Assembly (NCBI GenBank): GCA_022567655.1 | Contig: JADFGO010000006.1 | Location: 1 to 45,331, forward strand | Length of the DNA: 45,331 nucleotides | Origin: Candidatus Neomarinimicrobiota bacterium | Lineage (GTDB): Bacteria > Fidelibacterota > SORT01 | Reading direction: 5' to 3' | Part shown: positions 25,213-37,106 of the stretch, piece after piece | Layout: the number at the start of each line of letters is the position of its first letter | Numbering within the stretch: position 1 is the stretch's first letter | Notes under the pieces: generated by a model | Seen by the model: the letters and a program-made list of their open reading frames with translations, nothing else | Told to the model about the DNA's origin: nothing | Databases searched by the model: none | Position numbers and translations under genes: made by a program

Positions 25213-28200
25213 TTGGCTCCGGTATTTGAAGGGATAAATTTCATTGAAGAGCTGATCGGGAAGGACGAAGCATCGAAGTCCTTTGCCGAAAAAGCTGCGC
25301 TTGGGGGGCGATATAAAGTCTCCGGACTCTCCGGCTCCCTCACGGCGTTCCTCGCAAAATCTACATTCAAGTCCACGGGGCGAAGCCTATTAATTGCGGC
25401 CGAATCACTAAAAAGGGCGGAGGCGTATCGAGACGACTTAGAAACATTATTGGGCAAAGAGTTCGTTTATTTTTTCCCCGAGTCCGGCAAATCAATAGGA
25501 CAAGAATCGATCACTATACAAGCCTTTCAATCCCATGCGCTGCAGGGACTGCTCGGAGGCGATCACGCACTTATTATTTCTACGTTCCGCGGGTTGTTAG
25601 AGATGGTCCCGCCATTAGGAGATCTTATTAAAAACCGGATTCAGCTGAACGCAGGAGATGAAATCGAGATTGAAACCCTTATCTCCCGGTTGACTAATAT
25701 CGGATATGAACGGGAAAAAATGGTATCACGCCCATTTGAGTTCAGCGTTCGCGGCGGCATTCTGGATATTTTTCCCATATCTTCCGAATATCCCGTGAGG
25801 ATAGATTTTTTTGACGACACAATAGATTCGATTAGAGAATTTGATATTATCACGCAGAGGTCGCATAAACACATTATAAACAGTATGATAAGCCCTGATT
25901 TTCTTGTCGAAAATCTATGGCAGGGAGCGAGCCAGAGCCTTGTTTCGGTAATTCCGCCAGACACCATGATTTGGATAGACGGCTATGACAGGCTTGCACA
26001 AATTGCCGACGATGATCCGAACATCGACCTCGAAGAAATTAAAAACAAGATTGATGGGAGCGATGGAGCAGACATCCTCTCCGTCTCGTCGCCGGGATCG
26101 ATACGGTTTAACTCTTCACCCCAAACAAGATATCGCAGCTCGATGAGCGCTTTATCCAAGGACTTACATAAGTGGGAAACCGATAAGGATTTCGTTTTCA
26201 TTTTATGCGAGAACGATTTTCATCAGGAGCGCCTCAGCAAGACACTCGATAACGACGGGACAGCTATCGAAACCGCACCGCTCTCTGCCGGGTTCAACCT
26301 TCCGTCTGTGAATTTACGCGTTCTAACCGACCACGAGATTTTTGATCGCACCAGGAAGAGGCGCTCTTTCAACCGATTTATATCCCATGGAACTCCGGTC
26401 CGGGATTCTGCCGGAATCCAAATAGGTGATTTTCTCGTTCACATTGATCACGGAATCGGAGAGTACCGGGGTATGGAAAAAATAAAAATCTCCGGCGCAA
26501 TGAGAGAATGCCTGAAGATTTTATATGCGGGCGGAGATAAGATATATCTTCCGGTAGAAAACTTTCGCCGTATCCAAAAATACAAAGCCGCTGAGGGTAT
26601 CGTTCCCAAGTTAAACAAGCTCGGAAGCAATGAATGGGAAAAGATAAAAAAACGAACCCGCTCTTCCACCGATAAGATAGCCCGGGACCTTGTAGAGCTT
26701 TATGCCAAAAGGCTTAGCTCAAAAGGGTTTTCATTCGCCCCGGACATCGATATGCAGTGGGCTTTGGAGGCTAGCTTCCCGTTCGAGGAAACGCCCGATC
26801 AGCTCCGTGCTGTCGAAGAGGTCAAGGCTGACATGGAAAAGGAGCATCCTATGGACCGGCTGCTTTGCGGTGATGTGGGGTTCGGCAAAACAGAAGTGGC
26901 ATTACGCGCAGCATTTAAATGCGTCCTGAGCGGAAAGCAAACCTCCCTGCTTGTGCCTACTACTATTTTAGCCGAGCAGCATTACCGGACATTCAGGGAG
27001 AGATTAGAGCCTTTTCCGGTTATTGTCGAATCCCTGAGCAGGTTCAAAAGCAAGAAAGAGCAGAGTGAAATATTAAAGCAACTTGAATCCGGAAAAGTAG
27101 ATATTCTAATCGGCACTCACCGAATTTTATCCGCCGACGTTAAATTCAAGGACTTAGGATTGCTTATTATAGACGAAGAGCACCGTTTCGGCGTCCGCCA
27201 GAAGGAATCATTAAAAAATCTGAGAATCTCTGTCGATACCCTGTCTATGACGGCAACCCCAATCCCGAGAACTCTCAACTTTTCCTTGCTCGGAGCCCGT
27301 GACCTGTCAAATATAAATACGGCACCCAAAAACCGGCTTCCGATTTACACGGAAATCACCACCTTAGACGAAGGTGTTGTCCGCGATGCCGTGATGAGAG
27401 AGGTTGAAAGAAACGGACAGATCTATTTCGTTCATAACGAAATCAAGTCTATCAATCGGATTTATGAGAAGCTCAGGCGCTGGGTGCCGCATGTCAGAAT
27501 CTGCATAGCTCACGGTCAGATGAAGCCCAAAGAGCTCGAAAGCATAATGTCTGATTTCATGGGGCGGAAATATGAACTTTTGTTGAGCACGATGATAATT
27601 GAAAGCGGACTCGACATACCCAATGTCAACACCATTTTAATCAACCGGGCTGACAGGTTTGGACTTTCGCAGCTATATCAGCTTCGTGGAAGAGTCGGCA
27701 GGTCGGATAAACGGGCGTTCGCATACTTGCTCATCCCACCGATCCATAAGTTGGGCAGCAATGCAATAAGTCGATTAAACACGCTTGAAAATTTTTCCCA
27801 TCTCGGGGCAGGATTCAGCATAGCGATGCAAGACCTCGAAATTCGGGGCGCCGGAAACTTATTGGGCACACAGCAAAGCGGCTTCATGGAAGCCGTCGGA
27901 TTCGATATGTATAACCGGCTTGTCGCCGAAGCCGTGGATAAAATTAAGGAAGAGTTCGGAATAAAGCAATCATCCGTGCAAAGCGTGGAAACGGAAATAT
28001 CTTGTGATCTCGATGCTTATTTACCGGACTCGTACATCTTGGACGGTGAGGTTCGTGTGGATTTTTATAAACGATTAGCCTCGCTTACTGAAATGTCTGA
28101 ACTCGAGGATATCAGGGAAGAATTATCCGATAGATACGGATCGATTCCGCAGGAGGCTAAAAACCTGCTCGACATAACCGAGATAAAAATCATATCGTCT

Positions 28201-28434
28201 AAATTAAGGATAAGGTCTCTCAAAATTAAGCGCTCGGAGATCAGCGGCTTACTCGGAGATTATGAAGAAGTCTCGCCTGAGGACATTTTTTTCAAATCTC
28301 TGTCAACAAGCGATGGTTTGGATAAATATGATTTAACTATTGATTCTGCAAACGGGGTGAGTTTCAGGGCAAAGCTTTCCGATAAAAACAAACTCAAATC
28401 AGCGAAAACCCTGTTGAATTCATTATCGCCATAA
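25213..28434 (+). CDS. mfd: Transcription-repair coupling factor Mfd
   Basis: 1073 residues. An N-terminal UvrB-homology module (about 1-330) leads to the RNA polymerase-interacting domain (LVHIDHGIGEYRGMEKI near 410) and the superfamily 2 translocase with Walker A near 553 (GDVGFGKTE), DEEH near 653, and SMTATPIPRT. The TRG motif region (RGAGNLLGTQQSG) and a C-terminal D7 domain follow. It displaces RNA polymerase stalled at lesions and recruits UvrA. Start TTG at 25213 with no ribosome binding site; it is likely in the mnmG transcript. Confidence 0.97.
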   Translation: MAPVFEGINFIEELIGKDEASKSFAEKAALGGRYKVSGLSGSLTAFLAKSTFKSTGRSLLIAAESLKRAEAYRDDLETLLGKEFVYFFPESGKSIGQESITIQAFQSHALQGLLGGDHALIISTFRGLLEMVPPLGDLIKNRIQLNAGDEIEIETLISRLTNIGYEREKMVSRPFEFSVRGGILDIFPISSEYPVRIDFFDDTIDSIREFDIITQRSHKHIINSMISPDFLVENLWQGASQSLVSVIPPDTMIWIDGYDRLAQIADDDPNIDLEEIKNKIDGSDGADILSVSSPGSIRFNSSPQTRYRSSMSALSKDLHKWETDKDFVFILCENDFHQERLSKTLDNDGTAIETAPLSAGFNLPSVNLRVLTDHEIFDRTRKRRSFNRFISHGTPVRDSAGIQIGDFLVHIDHGIGEYRGMEKIKISGAMRECLKILYAGGDKIYLPVENFRRIQKYKAAEGIVPKLNKLGSNEWEKIKKRTRSSTDKIARDLVELYAKRLSSKGFSFAPDIDMQWALEASFPFEETPDQLRAVEEVKADMEKEHPMDRLLCGDVGFGKTEVALRAAFKCVLSGKQTSLLVPTTILAEQHYRTFRERLEPFPVIVESLSRFKSKKEQSEILKQLESGKVDILIGTHRILSADVKFKDLGLLIIDEEHRFGVRQKESLKNLRISVDTLSMTATPIPRTLNFSLLGARDLSNINTAPKNRLPIYTEITTLDEGVVRDAVMREVERNGQIYFVHNEIKSINRIYEKLRRWVPHVRICIAHGQMKPKELESIMSDFMGRKYELLLSTMIIESGLDIPNVNTILINRADRFGLSQLYQLRGRVGRSDKRAFAYLLIPPIHKLGSNAISRLNTLENFSHLGAGFSIAMQDLEIRGAGNLLGTQQSGFMEAVGFDMYNRLVAEAVDKIKEEFGIKQSSVQSVETEISCDLDAYLPDSYILDGEVRVDFYKRLASLTEMSELEDIREELSDRYGSIPQEAKNLLDITEIKIISSKLRIRSLKIKRSEISGLLGDYEEVSPEDIFFKSLSTSDGLDKYDLTIDSANGVSFRAKLSDKNKLKSAKTLLNSLSP

Positions 28435-28492
28435 ATTAACTTTCCAGCATGCTTAAGTATCGAAACATAGAAAACAACGAGGAAAATGTTAA

Positions 28493-30235
28493 ATGAAATT
28501 AGATCGTATACTGGCAATATTGTTAATCCCGATTTTTATATTATCCGCCTGCTCAAAGAAACACCCGAAAGAGAAAGGTCCGGTCATCGCGAAGATAGGG
28601 AATGAGTATTTATATCTTTATGATATGATTACACCGAGCGACAGCCTCAGGTTTTCTGACAAGGGGGCCTCCTTTAAGAAAAACCGTGTTGAAGTGTTTG
28701 TAATGAGATATCTGTACGCAAAGCTGGGCTATTCGGATGGAATCCATAAAAAGGAGTCTATACAGGAACAATTAAGTAACCATATTAACAAAAGCATGAT
28801 AAACGTTGTATATAAAAAGGCGGTACTCGATAAATTCGTCAATGAAAAAACCATGAGAGACCTGTATGAGCGTCTCCAGGGGCAGATTTCCGGCAGACAT
28901 ATTTTAATTTCTTATGCTGATGCGGAGAGCAATCCTAAAGACGTTAGCCGATCCAAATCCGACGCTCTTCAGCTTATCGGCGACATAAGGGAAAGGATCG
29001 CCTCAGGGGACGATTTTATATCGTTAGCCGACGAACTGTCTGAAGACACGACTTCAACAGATGGCGGAAACATAGGCTTCTTTAAGTGGGGTGATATGGA
29101 AGATTCATTCCAGGAGGTGGCGTTTTCCCTTCCTGTCGGATCGGTCTCCGAGCCAGTAGAAACATCTTACGGATATCACATCATATGGATAGATTCAATC
29201 CGTACCGTTGACTACAGTTCTTTTGCAAGAATGGAGAGGGGGCTGAATAGAAGATTGTCCAACACTCATAAGGATGAAATTATACAAGCAGGCAAAGATT
29301 TTATAAATTCCTTAAACTCCGCAGCCGGAACGGAGCTGTATGACGATAGGATTGAAAGCCTGTCTGTTCTTATGTTGGAATATGTTCAGTCTGACAGCTC
29401 TTATAAGGCCGGAATAAAGCCTGTAGTGTTTTTGGAAGAAGCAAAATCCATTGGACCACTCGCGACTTACGATGGTAAAGATGTAACAACGCAGATTCTG
29501 ATAGGTCTTATTAAAGACCCGAAAACCGGCTGGACGATAGCTTCTCTTACGGATACTTCCACGATCAAGAATTTAGTCGTTAACGAGATCAACAAAAAAT
29601 TAATTACAGAATACGGATATACAAATAAATTTGACGAAGACAGCTCTATGGCTGAAGATTTAAAGAAGCAAGAAAGAGGTTACGTCTGGCAGGAAATCAA
29701 AAAGTTGAATATTGAAGATCGTATCGATGACAGAGAGGAAAATCTCCTAAAATATTATAATGAAAACAAAGACAATTATGTTTCAAAACGAATCTCTGAC
29801 ATCTTAGAGATACTGGTTTCTGAAAAAACCTTAGCCGACTCACTTTACTCTCTCGTCATGAGTGGAGGTGACATGGAGTCTCTGGCATTAGAATTTTCGG
29901 AGCGCAGCACGGCGAAAAAGAATAACGGCATAATCAAGGGAGTCACGTCAAAGCGCCTCGGACCTATAGGAAAACAAGCCGCCAAGATGAACGTCGGTGA
30001 TATCTCCAAGCCGCTAAGGGCCGGTAAAAAGTGGTCTATATTCAAAATCGTGTCCGCTGTGCCGCCCGGCTATATTCCATTTAGCGAAGCAAAAAGCAGG
30101 CTGGTTGCTAATTTCAAGAACGACGAAATAAAGAGACTTACAGAAGAATTCGGCAGGTATTTAATAAATAAATACAATCCGCATTACTATTTCGAAAACA
30201 TAAACGCCCAAGTGGCAACATCAGAAATTGAGTAA
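28493..30235 (+). CDS. Parvulin-type peptidyl-prolyl isomerase, lipoprotein (first of three)
   Basis: 580 residues. A lipoprotein signal (IPIFILSAC, lipidated Cys20) anchors it to a membrane. Residues about 130-250 form a clear parvulin domain (GRHILISYAD, GGNIGFFKWGDM, FSLPVGSVSEPVETSYGYHIIWID). A second, more divergent parvulin region lies near 420-540 (ISDILEILVSEK, GPIGKQAAKMNVGDISKP). By family it would assist folding of exported and outer-membrane proteins. It starts 58 bp after mfd and overlaps the next isomerase gene by 8 bp. Confidence 0.88.
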   Translation: MKLDRILAILLIPIFILSACSKKHPKEKGPVIAKIGNEYLYLYDMITPSDSLRFSDKGASFKKNRVEVFVMRYLYAKLGYSDGIHKKESIQEQLSNHINKSMINVVYKKAVLDKFVNEKTMRDLYERLQGQISGRHILISYADAESNPKDVSRSKSDALQLIGDIRERIASGDDFISLADELSEDTTSTDGGNIGFFKWGDMEDSFQEVAFSLPVGSVSEPVETSYGYHIIWIDSIRTVDYSSFARMERGLNRRLSNTHKDEIIQAGKDFINSLNSAAGTELYDDRIESLSVLMLEYVQSDSSYKAGIKPVVFLEEAKSIGPLATYDGKDVTTQILIGLIKDPKTGWTIASLTDTSTIKNLVVNEINKKLITEYGYTNKFDEDSSMAEDLKKQERGYVWQEIKKLNIEDRIDDREENLLKYYNENKDNYVSKRISDILEILVSEKTLADSLYSLVMSGGDMESLALEFSERSTAKKNNGIIKGVTSKRLGPIGKQAAKMNVGDISKPLRAGKKWSIFKIVSAVPPGYIPFSEAKSRLVANFKNDEIKRLTEEFGRYLINKYNPHYYFENINAQVATSEIE

Positions 30236-31055
30236 TAAATCCAGAATTTATTTGTTTTTGTTATTCCTTGCTTCCGCGGCGCTTATTTTCGGAATATATA
30301 CTAATCGAGGATTTTCAAACAGTGATGGCGCTATTATCGTTGCGAGGGTGGGCTCATCAAAACTTACCGAAAAAGACCTGTCGGAATTGGTATCAAGCTC
30401 CGGAGTGGATAAATATAGACTTAAGCTCCTTGCAGAAGGGTGGGTGAATCGTGAACTCCTTGCTCGCAGCGCTGAAGAGGCGGATCTTTCTAATGACGAG
30501 TTGTTGTCTTACAGCCTTGAAAATTATAGAAGGGAGCTTCTTGCCAATTTATACCTTCAGGATAGGTTCAGACATATGCCGTTTGTGAAGGATCGGGAGA
30601 TTGCAGAATTCTATAAAAATAATATTGAAACTTATCTGCGTGATGAAAAGCAAATCAGGGCATATCATTTCCTGCTTGATGATGAAACGACAGCAAACGA
30701 CCTGAAAGACGCTCTAAGCACAAGCGACGATCAGAAAATGTCTTTGCTGTTAAATAATTATCACGGCACACTAAGAACCTTCGGTAGAAACGATGTTATT
30801 GAGGAGATATCATCTAATGCTTTCGGCTCAAGAAGAGATATTGTCGGACCTATCGCTACCGAGTATGGGTACCACGTTCTACAAATTCTTGACCGGTTTG
30901 AAGCTGAATCTCTAATACCGATACATGAAGTGAAAGACGAAATCATTCAAAAACTTAAAATACATAAACAAAATATATTGTATTATCAAATCTTAGACAG
31001 CCTTAGGCTGTCCGTCGATTACTACATAAATGAATCATACCTTGATCAGCAATAA
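30228..31055 (+). CDS. Peptidyl-prolyl isomerase-like protein with membrane anchor (second of three)
   Basis: 275 residues, start TTG at 30228 inside the end of the previous gene. One N-terminal hydrophobic segment (about 6-22, LFLLFLASAALIFGI) serves as signal anchor. A SurA-like N-terminal helical chaperone region precedes a degenerate parvulin domain (AYHFLLDDE, GPIATEYGYHVLQILDRFEAESLIPIHEVKDEI). Several catalytic-pocket positions look changed, so it may be a chaperone rather than an active isomerase. It overlaps the following surA-like gene by 26 bp. Confidence 0.78.
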   Translation: MSNKSRIYLFLLFLASAALIFGIYTNRGFSNSDGAIIVARVGSSKLTEKDLSELVSSSGVDKYRLKLLAEGWVNRELLARSAEEADLSNDELLSYSLENYRRELLANLYLQDRFRHMPFVKDREIAEFYKNNIETYLRDEKQIRAYHFLLDDETTANDLKDALSTSDDQKMSLLLNNYHGTLRTFGRNDVIEEISSNAFGSRRDIVGPIATEYGYHVLQILDRFEAESLIPIHEVKDEIIQKLKIHKQNILYYQILDSLRLSVDYYINESYLDQQ

Positions 31056-32325
31056 ACTCAACACTCTCATATTCGTCTGTTTTATGGCTAACGCGCCTAA
31101 CCTTGCCTCCCAGGTAATAGACGGTATCGCTGCTGTGGTCGGAGACGAGATCATATTGAAAAGTGAGGTGGATCAGTTTGCTAAAACACAGGCGCTGCGT
31201 ATGAGGATAGATCCAATAAGAAATCCGAGCAGGTATGAAAGTATTTGGCGCAGGACGCTTAAAACTCTTGTGGACCAAAAAATATTACTCGACCGTGCCG
31301 AGTTAGACAGCATAGAGATTAGTGACAGGGAAATTGAAGAGGCGCTGGACAATCAAATAGAAGGAATAATACAAAGAGCGGGCTCACGCGAAATGGTAGA
31401 AGAACTCATAGGATACTCTTTAAACAGACTCAAAAGAAATTATCGTGAAGAAATCAGAAAACAAAAATTAGTTGACAAAGTTCAACAATTGAAGTTCAGC
31501 GACATGTCTGTAAACAGGCGAGAAGTTGAAGAATTTTTCTCTGAATATTCTGATAGTCTTCCTGAACTGAAACCTGCTGTAAAGATAAGTCATATATTGA
31601 AAGAAGTTGTCGCAGGCCCGGGCGCCGACAGCATCGCATATCAGAAAGCCGACAGCCTCCTGGGATTATTGAAAACCGGATCTGATTTTGACGAAATAGC
31701 CATGAAATACTCAGACGACACTAATTCAGCCGTTAACGGGGGCGAGCTTGGTTTTATGAAGAGAGGAACTCTTGTACCTGAATTTGAGGAAGCATCATAT
31801 TCTCTACTGCCCGGCTCTATAAGCAAGATAGTTAAAACCGAATTCGGATATCATGTCATTAAAATGATAGAGAGGCGAGGCGACAAAATTAACGTCAAAC
31901 ATGTTTTGATAATGGCTAAAACAAGTACGTCAGATGAAGATCGTGTCATAAGTTTATTGAACGATATCATCGAAAAAATTAATTCGGGCGATCAGTTTGA
32001 AAAGATGGCGTTGGAACACAGTGACGATCCTGAGGTGAAGCTTAATAATGGAGATCTCGGGTGGCTTGATCTTGCTTCTCTAAATATACCTCAATTCGCC
32101 TTTGTATTGGATACGCTGCAAGTTGGAAATATTAGTGCTCCATTCAAAACGGATTTTGGTTATCATATTATTAAAAAAATCGATTACCGTGAGGGAGGAC
32201 CGCTTTCATTAGAAAATAATTGGCATGAAATTGAATCCATGGTTGTAAGGAACAAAAGATTAAAAGTATATAATGAATGGCTGAATTCAATCCGTAATGA
32301 AGTATATATTGATATCAAAATGTAA
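31030..32325 (+). CDS. surA: SurA-like periplasmic chaperone/peptidyl-prolyl isomerase (third of three)
   Basis: 431 residues, about the length of E. coli SurA. A signal peptide ends near NAPNLASQ, followed by the SurA N-terminal domain (VIDGIAAVVGDEIILKSEVD), two parvulin domains (about 178-290: ISHILKEV, GGELGFMKRGTLVPEFEEA, FGYHVIKM; and about 293-395: VKHVLIMAKT, NGDLGWLDLASL, FGYHIIKKID) and a C-terminal helix. It escorts outer-membrane proteins through the periplasm. It is the last gene of the overlapping parvulin trio; an AT-rich block separates it from dnaN. Confidence 0.9.
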   Translation: MNHTLISNKLNTLIFVCFMANAPNLASQVIDGIAAVVGDEIILKSEVDQFAKTQALRMRIDPIRNPSRYESIWRRTLKTLVDQKILLDRAELDSIEISDREIEEALDNQIEGIIQRAGSREMVEELIGYSLNRLKRNYREEIRKQKLVDKVQQLKFSDMSVNRREVEEFFSEYSDSLPELKPAVKISHILKEVVAGPGADSIAYQKADSLLGLLKTGSDFDEIAMKYSDDTNSAVNGGELGFMKRGTLVPEFEEASYSLLPGSISKIVKTEFGYHVIKMIERRGDKINVKHVLIMAKTSTSDEDRVISLLNDIIEKINSGDQFEKMALEHSDDPEVKLNNGDLGWLDLASLNIPQFAFVLDTLQVGNISAPFKTDFGYHIIKKIDYREGGPLSLENNWHEIESMVVRNKRLKVYNEWLNSIRNEVYIDIKM

Positions 32326-32336
32326 ATAAATTATTG

Positions 32337-32369
32337 ATAAGATGTTAACGAGCACGTTAATAAGATGTT
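32337..32369 (+). repeat. Direct repeat ATAAGATGTT, 23 bp apart
   Basis: ATAAGATGTT at 32337-32346 and 32360-32369, separated by AACGAGCACGTTA. The same ten-mer occurs once more near 43446 in the other gene-poor region. Confidence 0.5.
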
Positions 32370-32584
32370 TAAATTCTTGTTAGTCAATTTTTAATATACA
32401 ATTGAGCGATGATATAAAAATTAATCTGGATATCTATCCGGTTTACTAACATTATGTTAAGGATATTTACAGTAGGTAAGTATATATTCTTAATGTATTT
32501 ATAGTATCTAATGTTATACTATTAACACTATTATTAGTATAAGTATTATTCTGCAGTTTTTATAATTATAAGTCAATAAATGTA

Positions 32585-32613
32585 TTGTCAATTTCAGTGG
32601 TGAGTAGTAACTT
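32585..32613 (+). promoter_or_regulatory. Possible dnaN promoter
   Basis: TTGTCA, a 17-bp spacer and TAACTT, about 60 bp before dnaN. The -10 is weak; other AT-rich hexamers nearby, such as TATAAT at 32561, are alternatives. Confidence 0.28.
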
Positions 32614-32674
32614 ATATCCTTAGTTATATTCGTTGATTTGAAATAGATTTTTCTTTTAGATAAGGATTTGGTCA

Positions 32675-33796
32675 ATGAAGTTTTCAATAGAAAGAGAATC
32701 GATTTATAAGGAACTTCAAAGAGCTAATAGGGTAGTTCCAGTCCGTTCTACTTTGCCTATTTTGACTTGTGTTTTACTTAGTGTAAAAGACTCGAGATTA
32801 AAAATATCTGCTACGGATATAGAGATTACATTTGTTAGCGAGGTGGATGTAAAAGATTCGGATGATGGATCGGTTGCTGTTCCTTCAAAAGTTTTGAATG
32901 ATATTATCGGAGTCTTGCCTCAAGGTGAGATTAAAGTTAGTTCTGATGATAAACAAAATGTGCAAATAGATTGTTCAAGCGGGAGATATTCTATTGCCGG
33001 TAGATCTGCTGAAGATTTTCCAGCTACGCCTGATTTAAAAGATGAACAGCAGATTGATATTGATAACGACACTCTTCATAGAATCATTGAAAAAACAGTT
33101 TTTGCGGTTAGCGCTGATATGTTGAGACCTGCTCTGACCGGAGTATTGTTTGAATTTAATGGAAGCGGTTTGACTACCGTAGCTACTGACGGACATAGGT
33201 TGGCTAAGCTCTCTAATGATAAATTATCTACTTCCAAGATGAATTCAGGAGTTATTATACCAAAAAAATTCCTGAATCTTATACTGAATTCTTTAGTTAA
33301 CGGTGATGAGAATCAGTTTTATATCAGCGAAAATCATGCTATGGTAACGATCGGTGATTCAAATTTTTATACAAGGATTATTGATGAAAAATATCCTGAC
33401 TACAATAGTGTGATTCCTTCTGAAAATGATAAGGAACTGTCAGTTAGTGTTGAAAGTATTCTGTCATCTGTAATTAGGGTTTCTATTTTTGCGAATAAGA
33501 CAACACAGCAAATAAAACTTAGTATATCCAACAATAAACTTAGAATATCATCTGCTGATCCGGAGTCAGGTGGTTCAGGATCGGAAGAAATAGAATGTGT
33601 TTACAGCGGCGAAGATATAGAGATAGGATTTAATTCAGAGTATCTTAAGGATATACTAAGGCAAATAGATACGAAAGATCTCATCATGAGCTTGAAAGCC
33701 CCGATAAGTGCCGGGTTAATCTATCCTTCTGATCAATTGGAAAATGAGAAATATACTATACTTCTTATGCCAATCAGGTTGACCGAAGAAGCATGA
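32675..33796 (+). CDS. dnaN: DNA polymerase III beta subunit (sliding clamp)
   Basis: 373 residues, three repeated clamp domains as in all DnaN proteins: MKFSIERESIYKELQRANRVVPVRSTLPIL at the N-terminus in pieces, TDGHRLAKL in domain 2, and the C-terminal LLMPIRL that lines the peptide-binding pocket (MPMRL in E. coli). It forms the dimeric ring tethering polymerases to DNA, including the DinB of this window. ATG at 32675 is preceded by AAGGA. Sampled coding lines are about 37-38% GC with many T-ending codons, clearly more AT-rich than the gyrase or mfd genes. recF follows after about 13 bp. Confidence 0.98.
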   Translation: MKFSIERESIYKELQRANRVVPVRSTLPILTCVLLSVKDSRLKISATDIEITFVSEVDVKDSDDGSVAVPSKVLNDIIGVLPQGEIKVSSDDKQNVQIDCSSGRYSIAGRSAEDFPATPDLKDEQQIDIDNDTLHRIIEKTVFAVSADMLRPALTGVLFEFNGSGLTTVATDGHRLAKLSNDKLSTSKMNSGVIIPKKFLNLILNSLVNGDENQFYISENHAMVTIGDSNFYTRIIDEKYPDYNSVIPSENDKELSVSVESILSSVIRVSIFANKTTQQIKLSISNNKLRISSADPESGGSGSEEIECVYSGEDIEIGFNSEYLKDILRQIDTKDLIMSLKAPISAGLIYPSDQLENEKYTILLMPIRLTEEA

Positions 33797-33809
33797 CGCA
33801 TATCGAGTG

Positions 33810-34885
33810 ATGCATCTCGATAGAATGCGATTGTCAAATTTCAGAGTATACGAAAACTTCGAGACAGATTTCTCGAAATCATTAAATGTAATTACAGGCG
33901 ATAACGGCGTAGGAAAATCCACAATTCTTGAGGCGGTTTATTATCTTTCGCTTACAAAGAGCTTCCGCTCGAATAAAGATGATGATGTGGTTAGGTTTAA
34001 TTCCGATTTCTTTATGTCTACAGGTACGTTTATTTCTGATAATGGGGTAGATGATACTATCTTGGTATCTTTCTCAAGAGATACCGGAAAATCAGTTAAG
34101 AGTCAGGGGAAAAAGGTTAGCAGGTATAGCGATATAGTTGGAAGACACTCTATTGTGATGTTATCCCCTGAAGATATGCTTGCCACTCTCAGCTCGCCTT
34201 CCGGCCATAGACGGTTTATGAATCTGACAATCTCGCAGGTGAATTCAAGCCACTTGAATAAACTGGTATCGTACAGGACACTCCTGCGTCAACGTAATTC
34301 CGCAATTGGGTTAGCCGCATCCGGAAACAGGTCCGACGAAGAAACATTGGATGTAATAGAAGAGCAGCTTGGCGAGCTTTGCAATTCAATTATCAGCGAC
34401 AGAAACGACTTTATAGAAAAAATATCTCCGGAATTTGAAACGATATTTAGCGCGCTTAATGAGGGCAAAAAAGAAGGAACGATTGCGTATAATCCATCTA
34501 TGAGAGGAAATAAAGAAGAGCTGTTAAGATTATTCAGAGAACGAAGATCGTCAGATTATGAGAGCGGATATACCGTTAGGGGTCCGCATAGAGACAGTCT
34601 TTCATTTAACATCGACGGCAGGCAACTAAAAAAATTCGGCTCAAAGGGCGAAAATAAAATTTTCTTGGTCGCCTTGAAATTGGCACAGGGAAACTATACA
34701 GCTGAAATATCCGGGGTTAAACCGATCTACCTTCTCGATGATATTTTCATGGAGCTCGACAGGAGCCGTGCCCTGAAGACAATGGAATACATAAATAATG
34801 TCGGTCAGGTAATAATTACTACTACTGATTTTGAGGAATGGTCTGAATTGGTAGACACCGATGTAAATATTATCGGGCTGTCCTG

Positions 34886-34886
<1 letters not shown>
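33810..34886 (+). CDS. recF: DNA replication and repair protein RecF
   Basis: 358 residues from ATG at 33810; a GTG immediately before it (33807) is an alternative. SMC-like ABC ATPase with Walker A near 30-38 (GDNGVGKST), a signature region around KKFGSKGENKIF, and Walker B PIYLLDDIFMELD. It loads RecA at single-strand gaps with RecO and RecR. It sits in the classic dnaN-recF-gyrB order, and its stop codon overlaps the dciA start by one base. Confidence 0.96.
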
Positions 34887-37089
<2,203 letters not shown>

Positions 37090-37106
37090 GGGAACGCCAA
37101 TAAGAA

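Larger units (their letters stand above)
32326..32674. other. Strongly AT-rich intergenic block before dnaN
   Basis: 349 bp without a gene. Sampled lines are roughly 17-27% GC against mid-40s elsewhere. It holds a short direct repeat (32337-32369) and probably the dnaN promoter. No perfect DnaA box was found on either strand. It could act as a DNA-unwinding element of a split origin, or be only a promoter region. Confidence 0.55.
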
